DNA of 64,000 nt from Actinomycetospora corticicola (GCF_013409505.1 NZ_JACCBN010000001.1:4402001-4466000), one strand, 5' to 3'; counted from the first letter of the stretch, positions 1-8,986 are shown. Made by a program: numbers and translations. The notes: generated by a model from the sequence alone, not told the origin.

Positions 1-1756
1 AGGCCGTGTCACGGACCTCGGCGAGGACGGCGCGGGCCTGGGTGAGCTGCCAGACGTCGGCGGGCACGGTAGCGGTGAGCGCGTCGAGGGCCCACCCCAA
101 CGCGTCCAGCCACGCCCCGAGCGGCTGCCCGTCGTCGGCCGCGGTGCCGCGCATCCGGTCGAGCACCTCGGCGACCCGGTCGACCAGCTCCGCGAGGCGG
201 CCGACGAGGTCGGCGTCCCGCGAGTCGACCTCGTCGAGCGGCAGCGCGGAGTCCAGCCACACCTGCTCGTCGCCGGACATGGCGACCCCGACGAGCAGCC
301 GGTCCAGCCCGGCCTCCCAGGTGTTCTCGGCGACGCGGCCGAGCTTGTAGGCCGCCCGGTGCGTGCGGTCGAGGCCCCAGCGCACGCCGGCGCGGGCGAC
401 GAGGACCCGCAGCCGTTCGAGGTCGTCGGCGTCGAACCGGAAGCGGCGCCGGACGGGCTCGCTCTCCGCGAGGTCGAGCAGCTCGCTCGCGGTGAGCCGC
501 GCGTCCGCGAGGTCGAGCACCGTGCCGAGCACCCCGAGCACGGGGTTGACCTGGGTGAGCGCGCGGTCGGCGACGCGCACCTGCAGCCGGTGGCCGGGGT
601 GGGCCGTGCCGGCGTCGTCCCCGCCGAACGCGGCGGTGATCAGCGGCGCGAACGTCTCGACGTCGGGGCACATGACGACGATGTCGCGCGGCTCCAACGT
701 CGGGTCGTCGGCGAGCAGGCCCAGGACCGCCTCGCGCAGCACCTCGACCTGCCGGTCGGGCCCGTGGCAGGAGTGGACGACCACGCTCTCGTCGGGCGCC
801 AGGTCGATCGCCGCGGGCGCCCGGTCGTGGCGCAGATCGTCCTGCAGCTGCTCGAGCAGCGTCGCCGGGGCCGCTCCCGACGCCGGGTGGTGCACCTCGT
901 GCGCGTCGGCCGGCAGCCGCAGCTGCAGCTCCCGGGCGTCGCGGGCCAGGGACCGCAGCAGGGGGTGGGCCGCGACGTCGGCGGTCGGGTCCTCCCGGCG
1001 GCGTTCGACGGGCCCGGCCCCACGGACCGCCGCCCAGAGCGCGGGCGAGGGATGGGGCAGCCAGACGTGCACCTCCCGCCCGTCCGCGAGCGCCGCCAGG
1101 ACCGTGAGCTCGGTGGTGGACAGCCGGGTGGGTCCGAACACCGACACGCGCGCCGGGAGCTCCGCGGCGGTCACCCGGCCGGGCAGCGTCTCCGCCGGGT
1201 TCGGCTCACCCAGCCGCTCGCGCAGCCGGCGCAGCAGCTCGGGCTGCCACCGGAGGTCGGCCGGGACGTCCTCGTCGTCCTTCGCCGCCCACGCCCGCAC
1301 CATGGCGGGCCGGTCCTCGGCGTAGGCGTCGAACAGCCGCGCGAGGTGGCGCGCCGCGGCGAAGCGCCGGCCCGCGCGCGTGCCGGTGCGCTCGCCCACC
1401 ACCCCGAGGTAGGTGTCGAGCGGCGCCAGCCACGGCTCGCCCGCACAGGCGTCGATCGTCTCCAGCAACGGCCAGACCAGCCGCTCCGGGCGCCACGACC
1501 CGTCGTCGGGAAGGCCCCGGGCGAGGCGCACGAGCTCGCGGGGCGACGGGAAGCGCACGTTCGCGCAGACCCCGTCCTGCGCCGCGCCGGCGCCGAGGTG
1601 GTGGGAGAGCCGCTGCGCGAGCCACCGCTCGACCCCGCGCGTGGGCACGGCCACGACCTCCGGGGCGAACGGGTCCTCCGGCGGCGTGACCAGGACGTCC
1701 GCCAGCGCCTCCGCGAGGGTGTCCGCCCGTTCGGCGCGGTGGACGTGGAGCGCCAT
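1..1756 (-). CDS. recC: RecC, exodeoxyribonuclease V gamma subunit (5' part, runs off the window)
   Basis: This is the gamma subunit of the RecBCD helicase-nuclease, which processes double-strand ends in the cytoplasm. Reading leftward from the ATG at 1756 gives 585 uninterrupted codons, and the C-terminal part lies beyond the left edge. The start MALHVHRAERADTLAEALAD is typical of actinobacterial RecC. Other family-like stretches are VPTRGVERWLAQRLSH, VCANVRFPSPRELV, VVHSCHGPDRQVEVLREAVL and FDADDLERLRVLVARAGVRW. The RecC assignment rests on these blocks, since there is no single catalytic motif to point to. recB and recD would be expected just beyond the left edge. Competing frames here are shadows in which the RecC blocks do not appear. 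Confidence 0.9.
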   Translation of the reverse strand, partial: MALHVHRAERADTLAEALADVLVTPPEDPFAPEVVAVPTRGVERWLAQRLSHHLGAGAAQDGVCANVRFPSPRELVRLARGLPDDGSWRPERLVWPLLETIDACAGEPWLAPLDTYLGVVGERTGTRAGRRFAAARHLARLFDAYAEDRPAMVRAWAAKDDEDVPADLRWQPELLRRLRERLGEPNPAETLPGRVTAAELPARVSVFGPTRLSTTELTVLAALADGREVHVWLPHPSPALWAAVRGAGPVERRREDPTADVAAHPLLRSLARDARELQLRLPADAHEVHHPASGAAPATLLEQLQDDLRHDRAPAAIDLAPDESVVVHSCHGPDRQVEVLREAVLGLLADDPTLEPRDIVVMCPDVETFAPLITAAFGGDDAGTAHPGHRLQVRVADRALTQVNPVLGVLGTVLDLADARLTASELLDLAESEPVRRRFRFDADDLERLRVLVARAGVRWGLDRTHRAAYKLGRVAENTWEAGLDRLLVGVAMSGDEQVWLDSALPLDEVDSRDADLVGRLAELVDRVAEVLDRMRGTAADDGQPLGAWLDALGWALDALTATVPADVWQLTQARAVLAEVRDTA

Positions 1757-1825
1757 GCCCCGGCACGCTAGCCGCGCCCCCCGACAGCCTCGATCACCCC
1801 CGGCGTCGGACCGGTCGGACGGTCG

Positions 1826-2296
1826 TCAAGGGCAGCCGGAGGACACCTTCACCCGCCACCAGCCGGCGAGGCGCCCCACGAGGCCGAGCACGGGCGTCAC
1901 CTGCCAGCGGCAGCAGCCGGGCAGGCCGAGGTCGTCGGTGGTGAGCCGGACGCCGCGGTGCGCGTCGGGGTCGTCGAACATCCGCTCGAGCAGCGCGCGG
2001 TTCGCCGCGTGGCGCTCCCGCCGGGCGAGCACCGCCCCGCGGACGGCGTCCAGGGACGCCACCAGGTCGTCGCGGACCCGCTCCAGCTCGCCCAGGTCGA
2101 GCAGCCGCGGGCGCTCGGCCACCGGGACGACCGCCGCGGCCGCGAGCACCTCGGGCGCCCAGTCGGCCTCGAGGACCCGGCGCAGCCGTTCCTGCAGCTC
2201 CGCGACCTGCTCGCGCATCCCTCGTCGCGACGCCGGGGTCTCCGGCGCATCGAGGATCGCGAGCGCCAGATCCGGGCGTGGTTCGGTGGACGTCAC
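1826..2296 (-). CDS. Conserved hypothetical protein (156 aa)
   Basis: The function is not recognised. The GTG at 2296 is preferred over the ATG at 2323 because a strong ribosome-binding site (GGGGAGG) lies five bases upstream of it. The protein has an acidic N terminus, a helical middle rich in Arg, Glu and Leu (possible coiled coil around residues 35-110), and a distinctive C terminus with a double Cys (LPGCCRWQVTPVLGLVGR) ending in WWRVKVSSGCP. There is no signal peptide or membrane segment. It lies between recC and a B3/4-like gene, all reading leftward, but with gaps of about 70 bases, so an operon is possible and not shown. Confidence 0.7.
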   Translation of the reverse strand: MTSTEPRPDLALAILDAPETPASRRGMREQVAELQERLRRVLEADWAPEVLAAAAVVPVAERPRLLDLGELERVRDDLVASLDAVRGAVLARRERHAANRALLERMFDDPDAHRGVRLTTDDLGLPGCCRWQVTPVLGLVGRLAGWWRVKVSSGCP

Positions 2297-2372
2297 CGGC
2301 GCCTCCCCCTCCGACGTGAACACGCGCCAGAGTGTGCGCGCCGCGCCGCCCGGACGCCAGGTCAGGTCGGGG

Positions 2373-3002
2373 TCACGTCCCTGCCAGGTAGTTCGCCGCG
2401 CGCCACACCGCCTCGCTGACCTCCCAGCTCGCCATCCCCGGCACCCGGACGGCGTAGAGCACCACCTCGCGGGTCCGGGCCCCCGCCGCGAGGCGCCGGG
2501 GCGGGTCCCCGACGACGGGTGCGACCGGCCCGCGCGCGTCGGCCACGACGAGGTCGCCCGCCGTGGTCGGGGTGCCGTCGCGGTAGGGCTCGCCGCGGCT
2601 GACGGTGAGCCGCCACGGCCCGCTCGTCGCCGCCGCGTCCAGCGCCGTCAACGGCACCCCGACCTCGGCGAGCACCGCCAGTCGCACGTCGTCGACCGCA
2701 TGGGTGGACTGCAGCGCGCCGGTCACCACCACCTCACGGGCGTCGCGCTCCAGCGCGGTGGGCGGGACGGTCGGGTCCAGTCCGGTCTGGCGCTCGAAGG
2801 TCGGGTAGGCGACGTCGAGGAGCCGGCCGCCCCGCTCCCGGATGCGCTCCGCGGCGTGGAAGGACCCGGAGAGCCGTCCCAGCCGGGCCCGTCCGGCGGG
2901 GCCCGCCGCCCGGACCGGGGTCACGACCGCGGTCCACAGCTCCAGCGCCCCGAACTCGACGAGCAACGCCGGGTCGACCGCACCGGCGACGACGTCAGCC
3001 AC
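2373..3002 (-). CDS. Hypothetical protein with possible B3/4-like (PheRS-beta) domain
   Basis: The 209-residue protein is soluble, with no signal peptide. The C-terminal half, with GPWRLTVSRGEPYRDGTP, GDLVVADARGPVAPV and a hydrophobic strand VVLYAVRVPG, follows the general pattern of B3/4 domains. These occur in phenylalanyl-tRNA synthetase beta chains and in free-standing proteins that may handle misacylated tRNA. This is a by-eye resemblance and is uncertain. The start codon lies 17 bases from the start of the divergent reductase gene at 3020, so the two promoters must overlap or one mRNA is leaderless. Confidence 0.65.
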   Translation of the reverse strand: MADVVAGAVDPALLVEFGALELWTAVVTPVRAAGPAGRARLGRLSGSFHAAERIRERGGRLLDVAYPTFERQTGLDPTVPPTALERDAREVVVTGALQSTHAVDDVRLAVLAEVGVPLTALDAAATSGPWRLTVSRGEPYRDGTPTTAGDLVVADARGPVAPVVGDPPRRLAAGARTREVVLYAVRVPGMASWEVSEAVWRAANYLAGT

Positions 3003-3019
3003 GGGGCCAGGATGGGGCC

Positions 3020-3436
3020 ATGAGCGACTGGAACCAGCAGGTCATCGAGGAGTTCCGTTCCCACGGCGGACGGGTCGGCGGGCAGTTCGAGGGGGCCCCG
3101 CTGCTCCTGCTGCACCACGTGGGGCGCCGCAGCGGCGCGGACCGCCTCAGCCCGATGATGTACCAGCAGGTCGGTGACGCGTTCGCGGTCTTCGCCTCCA
3201 AGGCCGGCGCGCCGGACAACCCCGACTGGTACCACAACCTGCTCGCGCAGCCCGAGGTCTCGATCGAGGTCGGGGACGGCGAGAGCATCGACACCGTGCC
3301 GGTCCGGGCCCGCGAGCTGCCCGCCGAGGAGCGCGAACCGGTCTGGGAGACCCAGAAGCAGCGCTACCCCGGTTTCGCCGACTACGAGGCGAGGACGACC
3401 CGGACGATCCCCGTGCTGCTGCTCGAACGGCGCTGA
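3020..3436 (+). CDS. F420H2-dependent nitroreductase / quinone reductase family (Ddn-like)
   Basis: This 138-residue single-domain protein belongs to the deazaflavin (F420)-dependent reductase family, which also contains mycobacterial Ddn. Members use reduced F420 to reduce quinones or nitro compounds, often at the membrane face. Family features are GAPLLLLHHVGRRSG near residues 26-40, the segment FAVFASKAGAPDNPDWYHNLLAQPEVSIEVGD, and the C terminus QKQRYPGFADYEARTTRTIPVLLLER. The length is normal for the family. The natural substrate cannot be told from sequence. The gene is divergent from the one starting at 3002. Confidence 0.92.
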   Translation: MSDWNQQVIEEFRSHGGRVGGQFEGAPLLLLHHVGRRSGADRLSPMMYQQVGDAFAVFASKAGAPDNPDWYHNLLAQPEVSIEVGDGESIDTVPVRARELPAEEREPVWETQKQRYPGFADYEARTTRTIPVLLLERR

Positions 3437-3511
3437 TCGTCCCCACCTGGGGTTTTCGTCCCCCCGGTCGAGCGAGGAACGGCCCACCCGGCCCCTTCGG
3501 CGACGACGGGC

Positions 3512-4336
3512 GTGGCTACCGTGGCCACGCCCGGTCGTCGCGGAGGAAGGAGTCGCACCATCGCCTCCCGTCACTCCGCCCGGTCCACCCGCGAGCGCAC
3601 CCTGCGCTCCCCGGCCCGTCCGCTCGCGGTCGAGCCCCGCCCCGGGGCCCGTCCGGCTCCGCGCCGGCGACCCGCCGACGCCGGGGTCCGCCGCCCCTCC
3701 CCGTCCCGCCGTCCGGCCACCCCGGGGAACCGGCCCCCGACGACGGGTCGCGCCACCACGGCCCGTCCGGCGCCGCGGCGCACCCTGCCGGTCGCGCTCG
3801 CCGCGGTCGCGGTGCTGCTGGCGATGGGCACCGTGCTCCTGCTGTTCGTCGAGCGGCGGACGGCGGACGCGGTCCCCGCGGCGATGACCTCCGCCCCCGC
3901 GGCCCCGGCCGCCACCGCGCCGCCGGCGTCCCCCGCCCCCGCCGTCGTGACCCCCGCGGAACTCGCCCGGTGCCCCGCCACCGCGACCGCCTGTGTCGAC
4001 CTGGTGGCCCGCCGGGCGTGGCTGCAGCACGACGGGAAGGTCACCGTCGGGCCGGTGCCGATGCTCCCCGGCGCCGAGACCTTCCTCCGCCCGCCCGGTC
4101 CGACGTCGTCGGCCACGCCGACCGGCTCCTTCCACGTGCTGTGGAAGGACGCGGACGCGTTCAGCTCCGAGTTCGACGAGCCGATGCACCACGCCGTCTA
4201 CTTCGCGGCGGGCGGGATCGCCTTCCACGAGGGCAGCCTGACGACGTCCTCCAACGGCTGCATCCACCTCTCCGCCGCCGACGCGGCGACGTTCTTCGCC
4301 CACCTGCGTCCCGGCGACGGGGTCACCGTCTTCTAG
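3512..4336 (+). CDS. L,D-transpeptidase (YkuD family), membrane-anchored
   Basis: L,D-transpeptidases make 3-3 cross-links in peptidoglycan and act outside the membrane. The protein has an Arg/Pro-rich cytoplasmic N terminus, one membrane segment (TLPVALAAVAVLLAMGTVLLLF), a low-complexity Ala/Pro linker, and a C-terminal catalytic domain. The active-site block is IAFHEGSLTTSSNGCIHLS, with His and the nucleophilic Cys in SNGCIHL. Start choice is uncertain. GTG at 3512 is the canonical option but has no ribosome-binding site. An unusually strong one (GGAGGAAGGAG, 3542-3552) lies seven bases before an in-frame ATC at 3560, which may be the real start. The gene is convergent with the ApbE gene, and the two 3' ends overlap by 14 bases. 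Confidence 0.9.
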   Translation: MATVATPGRRGGRSRTIASRHSARSTRERTLRSPARPLAVEPRPGARPAPRRRPADAGVRRPSPSRRPATPGNRPPTTGRATTARPAPRRTLPVALAAVAVLLAMGTVLLLFVERRTADAVPAAMTSAPAAPAATAPPASPAPAVVTPAELARCPATATACVDLVARRAWLQHDGKVTVGPVPMLPGAETFLRPPGPTSSATPTGSFHVLWKDADAFSSEFDEPMHHAVYFAAGGIAFHEGSLTTSSNGCIHLSAADAATFFAHLRPGDGVTVF

Positions 4337-5084
4337 GGCCGTGGGAGAAGGTCTCGGCGGTGCCGTCCGCCCACACCACCAGGCCGGTGCGCCCCACCCG
4401 GCGTCGCAGCCAGGCGAGGGCGTCCGTCCCCAGGGCGAAGGCCGCCGTCGCGTCGACGTCGGCGTCGGTGAGGGAGGCGGCCAGCACGGTGACGCCCGCG
4501 ATGCCCTCGGGAGCCGAGCCCGTGCGGGCGTCGACCAGGTGGGCGCCGCGGTGGGCGGTGCCCGAGGAGGCGACGGCGCCGTCGGTCAGCGGGACCGTGG
4601 CGACCAGGCGGGTCGGGTCGCGCGGGTCCTCGATGCCGATCCGCCACGGCTCCCCCGCCGACCAGCCCACCAGGTCCCCGCCCGCGGAGAGGCAGACGTC
4701 GGTGTCCGGGAGGGCGCGCAGGGCCGCGGCCGCCCGCTGCGTCGCCCAGCCCTTGACGACGCCGCTCGGGTCGAGCGTGCCGTCGCGCCACACGGAGAAC
4801 GCGCCGTCGGTGGCACGGTTCGCTCGGGCAGCGATCGCGAGCACCTCGTGCACGTCGGCGGGGGCGTCGTCGAGGGCCAGCGAGCCGGCGTTGACGCGGC
4901 TCACCACGGAGTCCGGCCGGTAGGTGCTGAAGACGCGGTCGGCGACGCGGAGCGCGTCGAGGACCGCCGCCCACGCCGCGTCGGCCTCCGGCCCGTGGGT
5001 GTGCCGCCCGCGGAGCGCGAGGCTGATCGGCATGCCCATGACGTGCTCGACGCGGCGGGTGACCGGCTCCGTGGCGGTGGTCAT
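4323..5084 (-). CDS. apbE: ApbE-family FAD:protein FMN transferase
   Basis: ApbE covalently attaches FMN from FAD to a Thr in target proteins. The 253-residue protein has MGMPISLALRG at the N terminus, FSTYRPDSVVSRVNAGS near residues 50-65, the hallmark DPSGVVKGWATQRAAAAL, LSAGGDLVGW, and near the C terminus SSGTAHRGAHLVDARTG and LTDADVDATAAFALG. It has no lipobox or signal peptide, so it is predicted to be cytoplasmic unless exported otherwise. The start overlaps the stop of the FMN-binding gene by four bases (ATGA), so the two are translationally coupled. That neighbour, which carries an SGAT motif, is the obvious substrate. Confidence 0.93.
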   Translation of the reverse strand: MTTATEPVTRRVEHVMGMPISLALRGRHTHGPEADAAWAAVLDALRVADRVFSTYRPDSVVSRVNAGSLALDDAPADVHEVLAIAARANRATDGAFSVWRDGTLDPSGVVKGWATQRAAAALRALPDTDVCLSAGGDLVGWSAGEPWRIGIEDPRDPTRLVATVPLTDGAVASSGTAHRGAHLVDARTGSAPEGIAGVTVLAASLTDADVDATAAFALGTDALAWLRRRVGRTGLVVWADGTAETFSHGPRRR

Positions 5085-5557
5085 GCGAGACCGGCCTGGT
5101 CGAGGGCGCTCTGCAGGGACGTCACGTAGCCCTCGGAGGTGTAGGTCGCGCCGCTGACCATGTCGATCTGCGTGCTCTGGGCCTGCAGCGTCTCGCTCAC
5201 GAGGGTCGGGACCGCGTCGGCGTTGATCTCGCGGTCGCGGCCGTTGCCGTCGGGCTCCTGGATCACGTCGACCGCGGTGATCCGCCCGCTCGCCACGGTG
5301 ACGCGGACCTGGACCGGGCCCCAGCGGGTGTCGGCGGCCGCCCCGGTGACGGTGCCGGTGTAGGTGCTGGTGGTCGCCCTCGCGGGGGCGGCGGCGGTGG
5401 TGCCCGTCGTCGGGGTGGTGGCGGTCTCGGCGGCCGTCGAGGACGAGGTGGAGGTCCGGTAGGAGAACAGCAGTGCGACGGTGCTGATCGTGGTCAGGCC
5501 CCACAGGGCGATGCGCCGGGCGCCACGGTCGAAGCGCAGGGGAGGCACGCTCACCAT
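5081..5557 (-). CDS. FMN-binding domain protein, predicted ApbE substrate
   Basis: This 158-residue protein has one N-terminal membrane segment (IALWGLTTISTVALLFSY, residues 16-33), a Thr/Ala linker, and a C-terminal FMN-binding domain. The domain has RWGPVQVRVTVASGRITAVDVIQEP and the flavinylation motif SGATYTS, with Thr138 as the expected site of covalent FMN attachment. The domain should lie outside the membrane. The ATG at 5557 is preferred over a longer upstream reading, which is Arg/Pro-rich and not conserved in type. The start overlaps the end of the membrane reductase gene by seven bases. Together with ApbE this forms an electron-transfer module. Confidence 0.92.
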   Translation of the reverse strand: MVSVPPLRFDRGARRIALWGLTTISTVALLFSYRTSTSSSTAAETATTPTTGTTAAAPARATTSTYTGTVTGAAADTRWGPVQVRVTVASGRITAVDVIQEPDGNGRDREINADAVPTLVSETLQAQSTQIDMVSGATYTSEGYVTSLQSALDQAGLA

Positions 5558-6948
5558 CCGAAGGTCTCGGTGTGGATGCGGTCGGCGGGCACGCCGGCCG
5601 CGCGGAGGGTCCCGACGACGAGGCGGGTCCACGGCTCGGGGCCGCAGACGTAGGTCTCGCGCTCCGCGACGTCGGGGACGCGGGCGCGCAGGGCCGTGAG
5701 GTCGTCGACGTCGCCGACGCCCGCACCGAGCCAGGAGTCGTGCGCCCGGCGCGGGCCGGGCAGGGGGACGAGGCCGAACCCGCGTTCGGCGGCCAGCACG
5801 GCGAACTCGCGGGCGAAGACCGGGACGCCGGTGAAGCGGTGCAGGACCACGACGTCACCGGTCAGCTCCTCCGCCAGGGCCCGCATCGGGGTGATGCCGA
5901 TCCCGGCGCCGATCAGGGCGACCTTCGAGGCGGTGCGGGCCCGGTCGGTCAGCCGACCGTAGGGACCCTCGACGAGCACCCGCGTGCCGGGACGCAGGGC
6001 CGGCACGCGGGCACTGCCGTCCCCGAGGTCCTTCACGGTGATCCGCAGGCTCCGACCGTCGGGGGCCGCCGAGAGCGAGTACGGGTGCGCCCGGGTCCAG
6101 CCGGTGCCGCTGAGGAAGCGCCAGGTGAGGAACTGCCCGGCGCGCACCCGCAGCCCGTCGAGGTGCCGGCCGGCGAGGTACACCGAGGTGCAGCCGTCGC
6201 CCTCCTCCACCACGGAGGTCACGACGAGGCGGTGGCGCAGGCTGCGCTGCAGTGGCAGGGCGACGCGCCAGAGCAGGACCGCGCCCGCGGCCAGCGCCCA
6301 CAGGCTCCACCAGAAGACGCTGCGGGCGGTGGACGCCCCGAGCTCCTGCCCGGTCCAGAGCTGGTGGGGCAGGGCGAGCCCGACGCCGAGGTAGGCGTAG
6401 AGGTGCAGGAGGTGCCACGACTCGTAGCGCAGCGCCGCCCGCGCCGCCCGCACGCTCGTGACGACCACCAGCACCAGGCACACGGTCCCGGCCGCTGCGA
6501 GCAGCATGCCCGGGTAGGAGACGGTGAGGTCCCACAGCTCACCGGGTGCCGCGACCAGGTCCCCGGCCGCGTAGCCCCAGGTGATGAGCCCGACGTGGGC
6601 GAGCATGCCGGTGAACGACGTGAACCCGACGAGCCGGTGGATCGTGGCGAGTCGGTCCTGCCCGAAGGCCCGCTCGAGCAGGGGCACCCGGGCCATCAGC
6701 AGGACCTGCACCAGGAGCAGCACCGAGGCCAGCAGACCCGTGAGTCGGCCCAGCGAGGTGAGCCCCGTGGCCCACCCGCCGAGGTCGCTCAGGCCGCCGC
6801 CGGTGGCCCACCAGGACGTGACCAGTGCCAGCGCGGCGCACAGGGTCGCCTCGGCGGCGGTGCGGATGCGGCGGTCCACGACGGCGGGTGCGGAGCCCGG
6901 GCGGGACGGGGCGGCGTGCCGGGTCGGCCGGTGTGCGAGGGCGGTCAT
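5551..6948 (-). CDS. Ferric-reductase-like membrane flavoprotein (FAD/NAD-binding oxidoreductase)
   Basis: This 465-residue protein combines a membrane cytochrome-like domain with a cytoplasmic ferredoxin-reductase domain. About six membrane segments occupy the first 230 residues. Candidate haem-binding His residues lie in RLATIHRLVGFTSF, GMLAHVGLITWGY and ESWHLLHLYAYLG. The FAD site has TRAHPYSLSAAPDG (RxYSL type), and VEGPYGRL and LIGAGIGITPMRAL match the nucleotide-binding loop. YVCGPEPW is the C-terminal NAD(P) motif. It probably moves electrons from NAD(P)H across the membrane to the flavinylated protein encoded next. The start at 6948 overlaps the upstream stop (ATGA). Confidence 0.92.
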   Translation of the reverse strand: MTALAHRPTRHAAPSRPGSAPAVVDRRIRTAAEATLCAALALVTSWWATGGGLSDLGGWATGLTSLGRLTGLLASVLLLVQVLLMARVPLLERAFGQDRLATIHRLVGFTSFTGMLAHVGLITWGYAAGDLVAAPGELWDLTVSYPGMLLAAAGTVCLVLVVVTSVRAARAALRYESWHLLHLYAYLGVGLALPHQLWTGQELGASTARSVFWWSLWALAAGAVLLWRVALPLQRSLRHRLVVTSVVEEGDGCTSVYLAGRHLDGLRVRAGQFLTWRFLSGTGWTRAHPYSLSAAPDGRSLRITVKDLGDGSARVPALRPGTRVLVEGPYGRLTDRARTASKVALIGAGIGITPMRALAEELTGDVVVLHRFTGVPVFAREFAVLAAERGFGLVPLPGPRRAHDSWLGAGVGDVDDLTALRARVPDVAERETYVCGPEPWTRLVVGTLRAAGVPADRIHTETFGW

Positions 6949-7502
6949 GCGCCCGTGACGCCGACGGCGCCGGGCTGCACGGCGCCGGGCTGGACCGGGG
7001 CGGCCGGCTGACCGGGTGCGGGGACCGCGGGCTGACCCGGCTGCGCAGGCGCCGTGGGCTGACCGGGCTGCACGGGGGCCGCGGGCTGACCGGGCTGCCG
7101 GTCCCCGCGCCCGCCGTCGGGACCCCGCCGTCCCTCGCCGTCCCGCCCCTCGCCACGGCCGTCCCGGTCGCCGCCGCCGTGCCGGTGCCCACCGATCCCC
7201 GGGCGGTCGTGCCCGGGGCCCCCGACGGCGAGGCCGGCCGCGAAGCCACCGCCCGCGAGGACCAGGGCCGCGACGACCGCCGCGACCACGAGGCCCGCAC
7301 GCCCGAACCGTCGACGGGGCCGGTCCGGGGTGGCAACGGCCGTGGGCGCCTCCGCCGGGCTCTCCGCGGCGGTCGCCGACCCGTCGTCGGGACCCTCGGA
7401 CCCCGGCTCCCAGCGCGACCCGCTCGCCACCGTCGGCTCGTCGGCCGGACGCTCGTCGTCGGGACGCCCCTGCTCGGGTCGCTCGTCGGCCACCGGGATC
7501 AC
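6945..7502 (-). CDS. Single-pass membrane protein with acidic head and PGQ-rich tail
   Basis: The function is not recognised. The first 65 residues are charged and likely cytoplasmic, followed by one membrane segment (AGLVVAAVVAALVLAGGGFAAGLAVGG). The outside tail is rich in Gly, Asp and Arg and ends in repeated QPGQPAAPVQPGQP-type units. It is the first gene of the block leading into the membrane reductase, with which it overlaps by four bases. It may be a scaffold or sensor for the electron-transfer proteins; this is inferred from position only. The tail resembles that of the glycosyltransferase at 51455. Confidence 0.8.
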   Translation of the reverse strand: MIPVADERPEQGRPDDERPADEPTVASGSRWEPGSEGPDDGSATAAESPAEAPTAVATPDRPRRRFGRAGLVVAAVVAALVLAGGGFAAGLAVGGPGHDRPGIGGHRHGGGDRDGRGEGRDGEGRRGPDGGRGDRQPGQPAAPVQPGQPTAPAQPGQPAVPAPGQPAAPVQPGAVQPGAVGVTGA

Positions 7503-7537
7503 CTCTCGTGGGACGTGACCGGCCCACGGCGGGTCGA

Positions 7538-8986
7538 TCAGGTGCCACCCACGGTCGTGTCCTGCGGTGAAGCGTCGACGTGGTCCGCTTCGGAGTCGGG
7601 TAAGAGCCGGTCGGCCGCGACCGTGAAGCCGACCAGCGCGCCGCCGCCCGCGGGGGCGGTCACGAACGCCGCGCCGCCGTGGCGGTCGGCGACGTCGCGC
7701 ACGATCGCGAGGCCGAGCCCGGAGCCGGGGAGCCCGCGGGCGGCCGGGGCGCGGTAGAAGCGGTCGAAGACGCGCTCGACGTCGGCCACGTCGATGCCCG
7801 GTCCGTGGTCGCGCACGGTGACACCGCCGGCGTGGACCCGCAGCTCCAGCGGCGTGTCCGAGGCGTCGAACTTCGCCGCGTTCTCCAGCAGGTTCCCCAC
7901 CGCCCGCTCCAGCGCGCCGGGATGGCCGCGGACCACCGAACCGTCGGCGTCCACGACGACCTCCCGGCCGGTGCGCCGCCCGACCCGCGCGGCGGCCCGG
8001 CGGACCACCGCGTCGAGGTCGACCGGCTCCTCGGGCTCGTCGGCGTCGCCGCCGGAGAGCGCGAGCTCGACGAGCTCGTCGACGAGGTGGGAGAGCTCCC
8101 GGGTCTCGCCCTGGACGTCGGCGAGCAGCCGCTCACGGGCCTCCGGCGAGAGCTCGGCGAACCGCCGGAGGACGCTCGCGTTGGTCCGCAGGCTGGTCAG
8201 CGGGGTGCGCAGCTCGTGCGCGGCGTCCTGCACCAGCCGGTCCTGCGCCTCGCGGGAGGCCGCGAGGCGCCCGACCATCGTGGCGAACGAGGCGGACAGT
8301 CGCCCCACCTCGTCGCGTCCCTCCACCGGCATCTCGGCCGTCGTCCCGCCGCGGGTGGTGACCTGCTCGGCGAGCTCCGTCAGCCGTTCCAGACGACGGG
8401 TGATGCGGCCCGCGACCAGCCACCCGGCCCCGGCCGCGACGACCAGCACGACGAGCGTGACCAGCGCGATCTCGTTCGCCATCCCGCGCAGCACCCGGTG
8501 GCTGAGGTCCACGTCCATCGCCACCTGCCAGGCGCCCCGGCCGCCGCCCTCGGAGGTGGTGAGCACCCGGTAGGTGTCGAAACCGACGGTGGTCTCGACC
8601 GTGTTCGTCACGCCCGCCACGGACGTCGCCGCCAGGGCCCGGGCCGTGTCGGTCACGGGGATCGGGACGTCGCGCCCGCCGAGGAAGGTCGCCGTGCCGT
8701 CCGGGGCGATGCTGCGGCCGACGAGTTCCTGCAGGCGCCCGCGGTCGTCCCCGCGCCCCGGGCCGCGGCGGGGTCCGCCGTCGTCGTCGTCGGTGCGCGG
8801 CGGTGCGATCGGGGCGAGGACACCGGTCTGGCCGTCGGCCACCGCCGTCGTGGCGGCGGCCAGGGTGGTGTCGGTCGCCTGGGTGATCCGCTCGGCCGCC
8901 GCGTGGTAGCTCAACACCCCGACCACGCCCGCCACCACCACGCTGACCAGCGCGAACGCCAGCGCGAACCGCAGCCGGAGGCTCAC
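7538..8986 (-). CDS. Sensor histidine kinase (HAMP, HisKA, HATPase)
   Basis: The 482-residue membrane sensor kinase has a first membrane segment at about residues 7-29 and an external sensing domain to about residue 165. A second segment follows at about 167-190, then a HAMP linker. The phosphoacceptor His lies in QDAAHELRTPLTSLRTN near residue 255. ATP-binding boxes are NLLENAAKF, VRDHGPGID and GSGLGLAIVRDVADRHGG. The layout is that of MprB/TcrY-type actinobacterial kinases. The GTG start at 8986 overlaps the regulator stop (GTGA). The signal is unknown. The electron-transfer block starts 36 bases downstream and could be co-transcribed or controlled by it. Confidence 0.94.
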   Translation of the reverse strand: MSLRLRFALAFALVSVVVAGVVGVLSYHAAAERITQATDTTLAAATTAVADGQTGVLAPIAPPRTDDDDGGPRRGPGRGDDRGRLQELVGRSIAPDGTATFLGGRDVPIPVTDTARALAATSVAGVTNTVETTVGFDTYRVLTTSEGGGRGAWQVAMDVDLSHRVLRGMANEIALVTLVVLVVAAGAGWLVAGRITRRLERLTELAEQVTTRGGTTAEMPVEGRDEVGRLSASFATMVGRLAASREAQDRLVQDAAHELRTPLTSLRTNASVLRRFAELSPEARERLLADVQGETRELSHLVDELVELALSGGDADEPEEPVDLDAVVRRAAARVGRRTGREVVVDADGSVVRGHPGALERAVGNLLENAAKFDASDTPLELRVHAGGVTVRDHGPGIDVADVERVFDRFYRAPAARGLPGSGLGLAIVRDVADRHGGAAFVTAPAGGGALVGFTVAADRLLPDSEADHVDASPQDTTVGGT

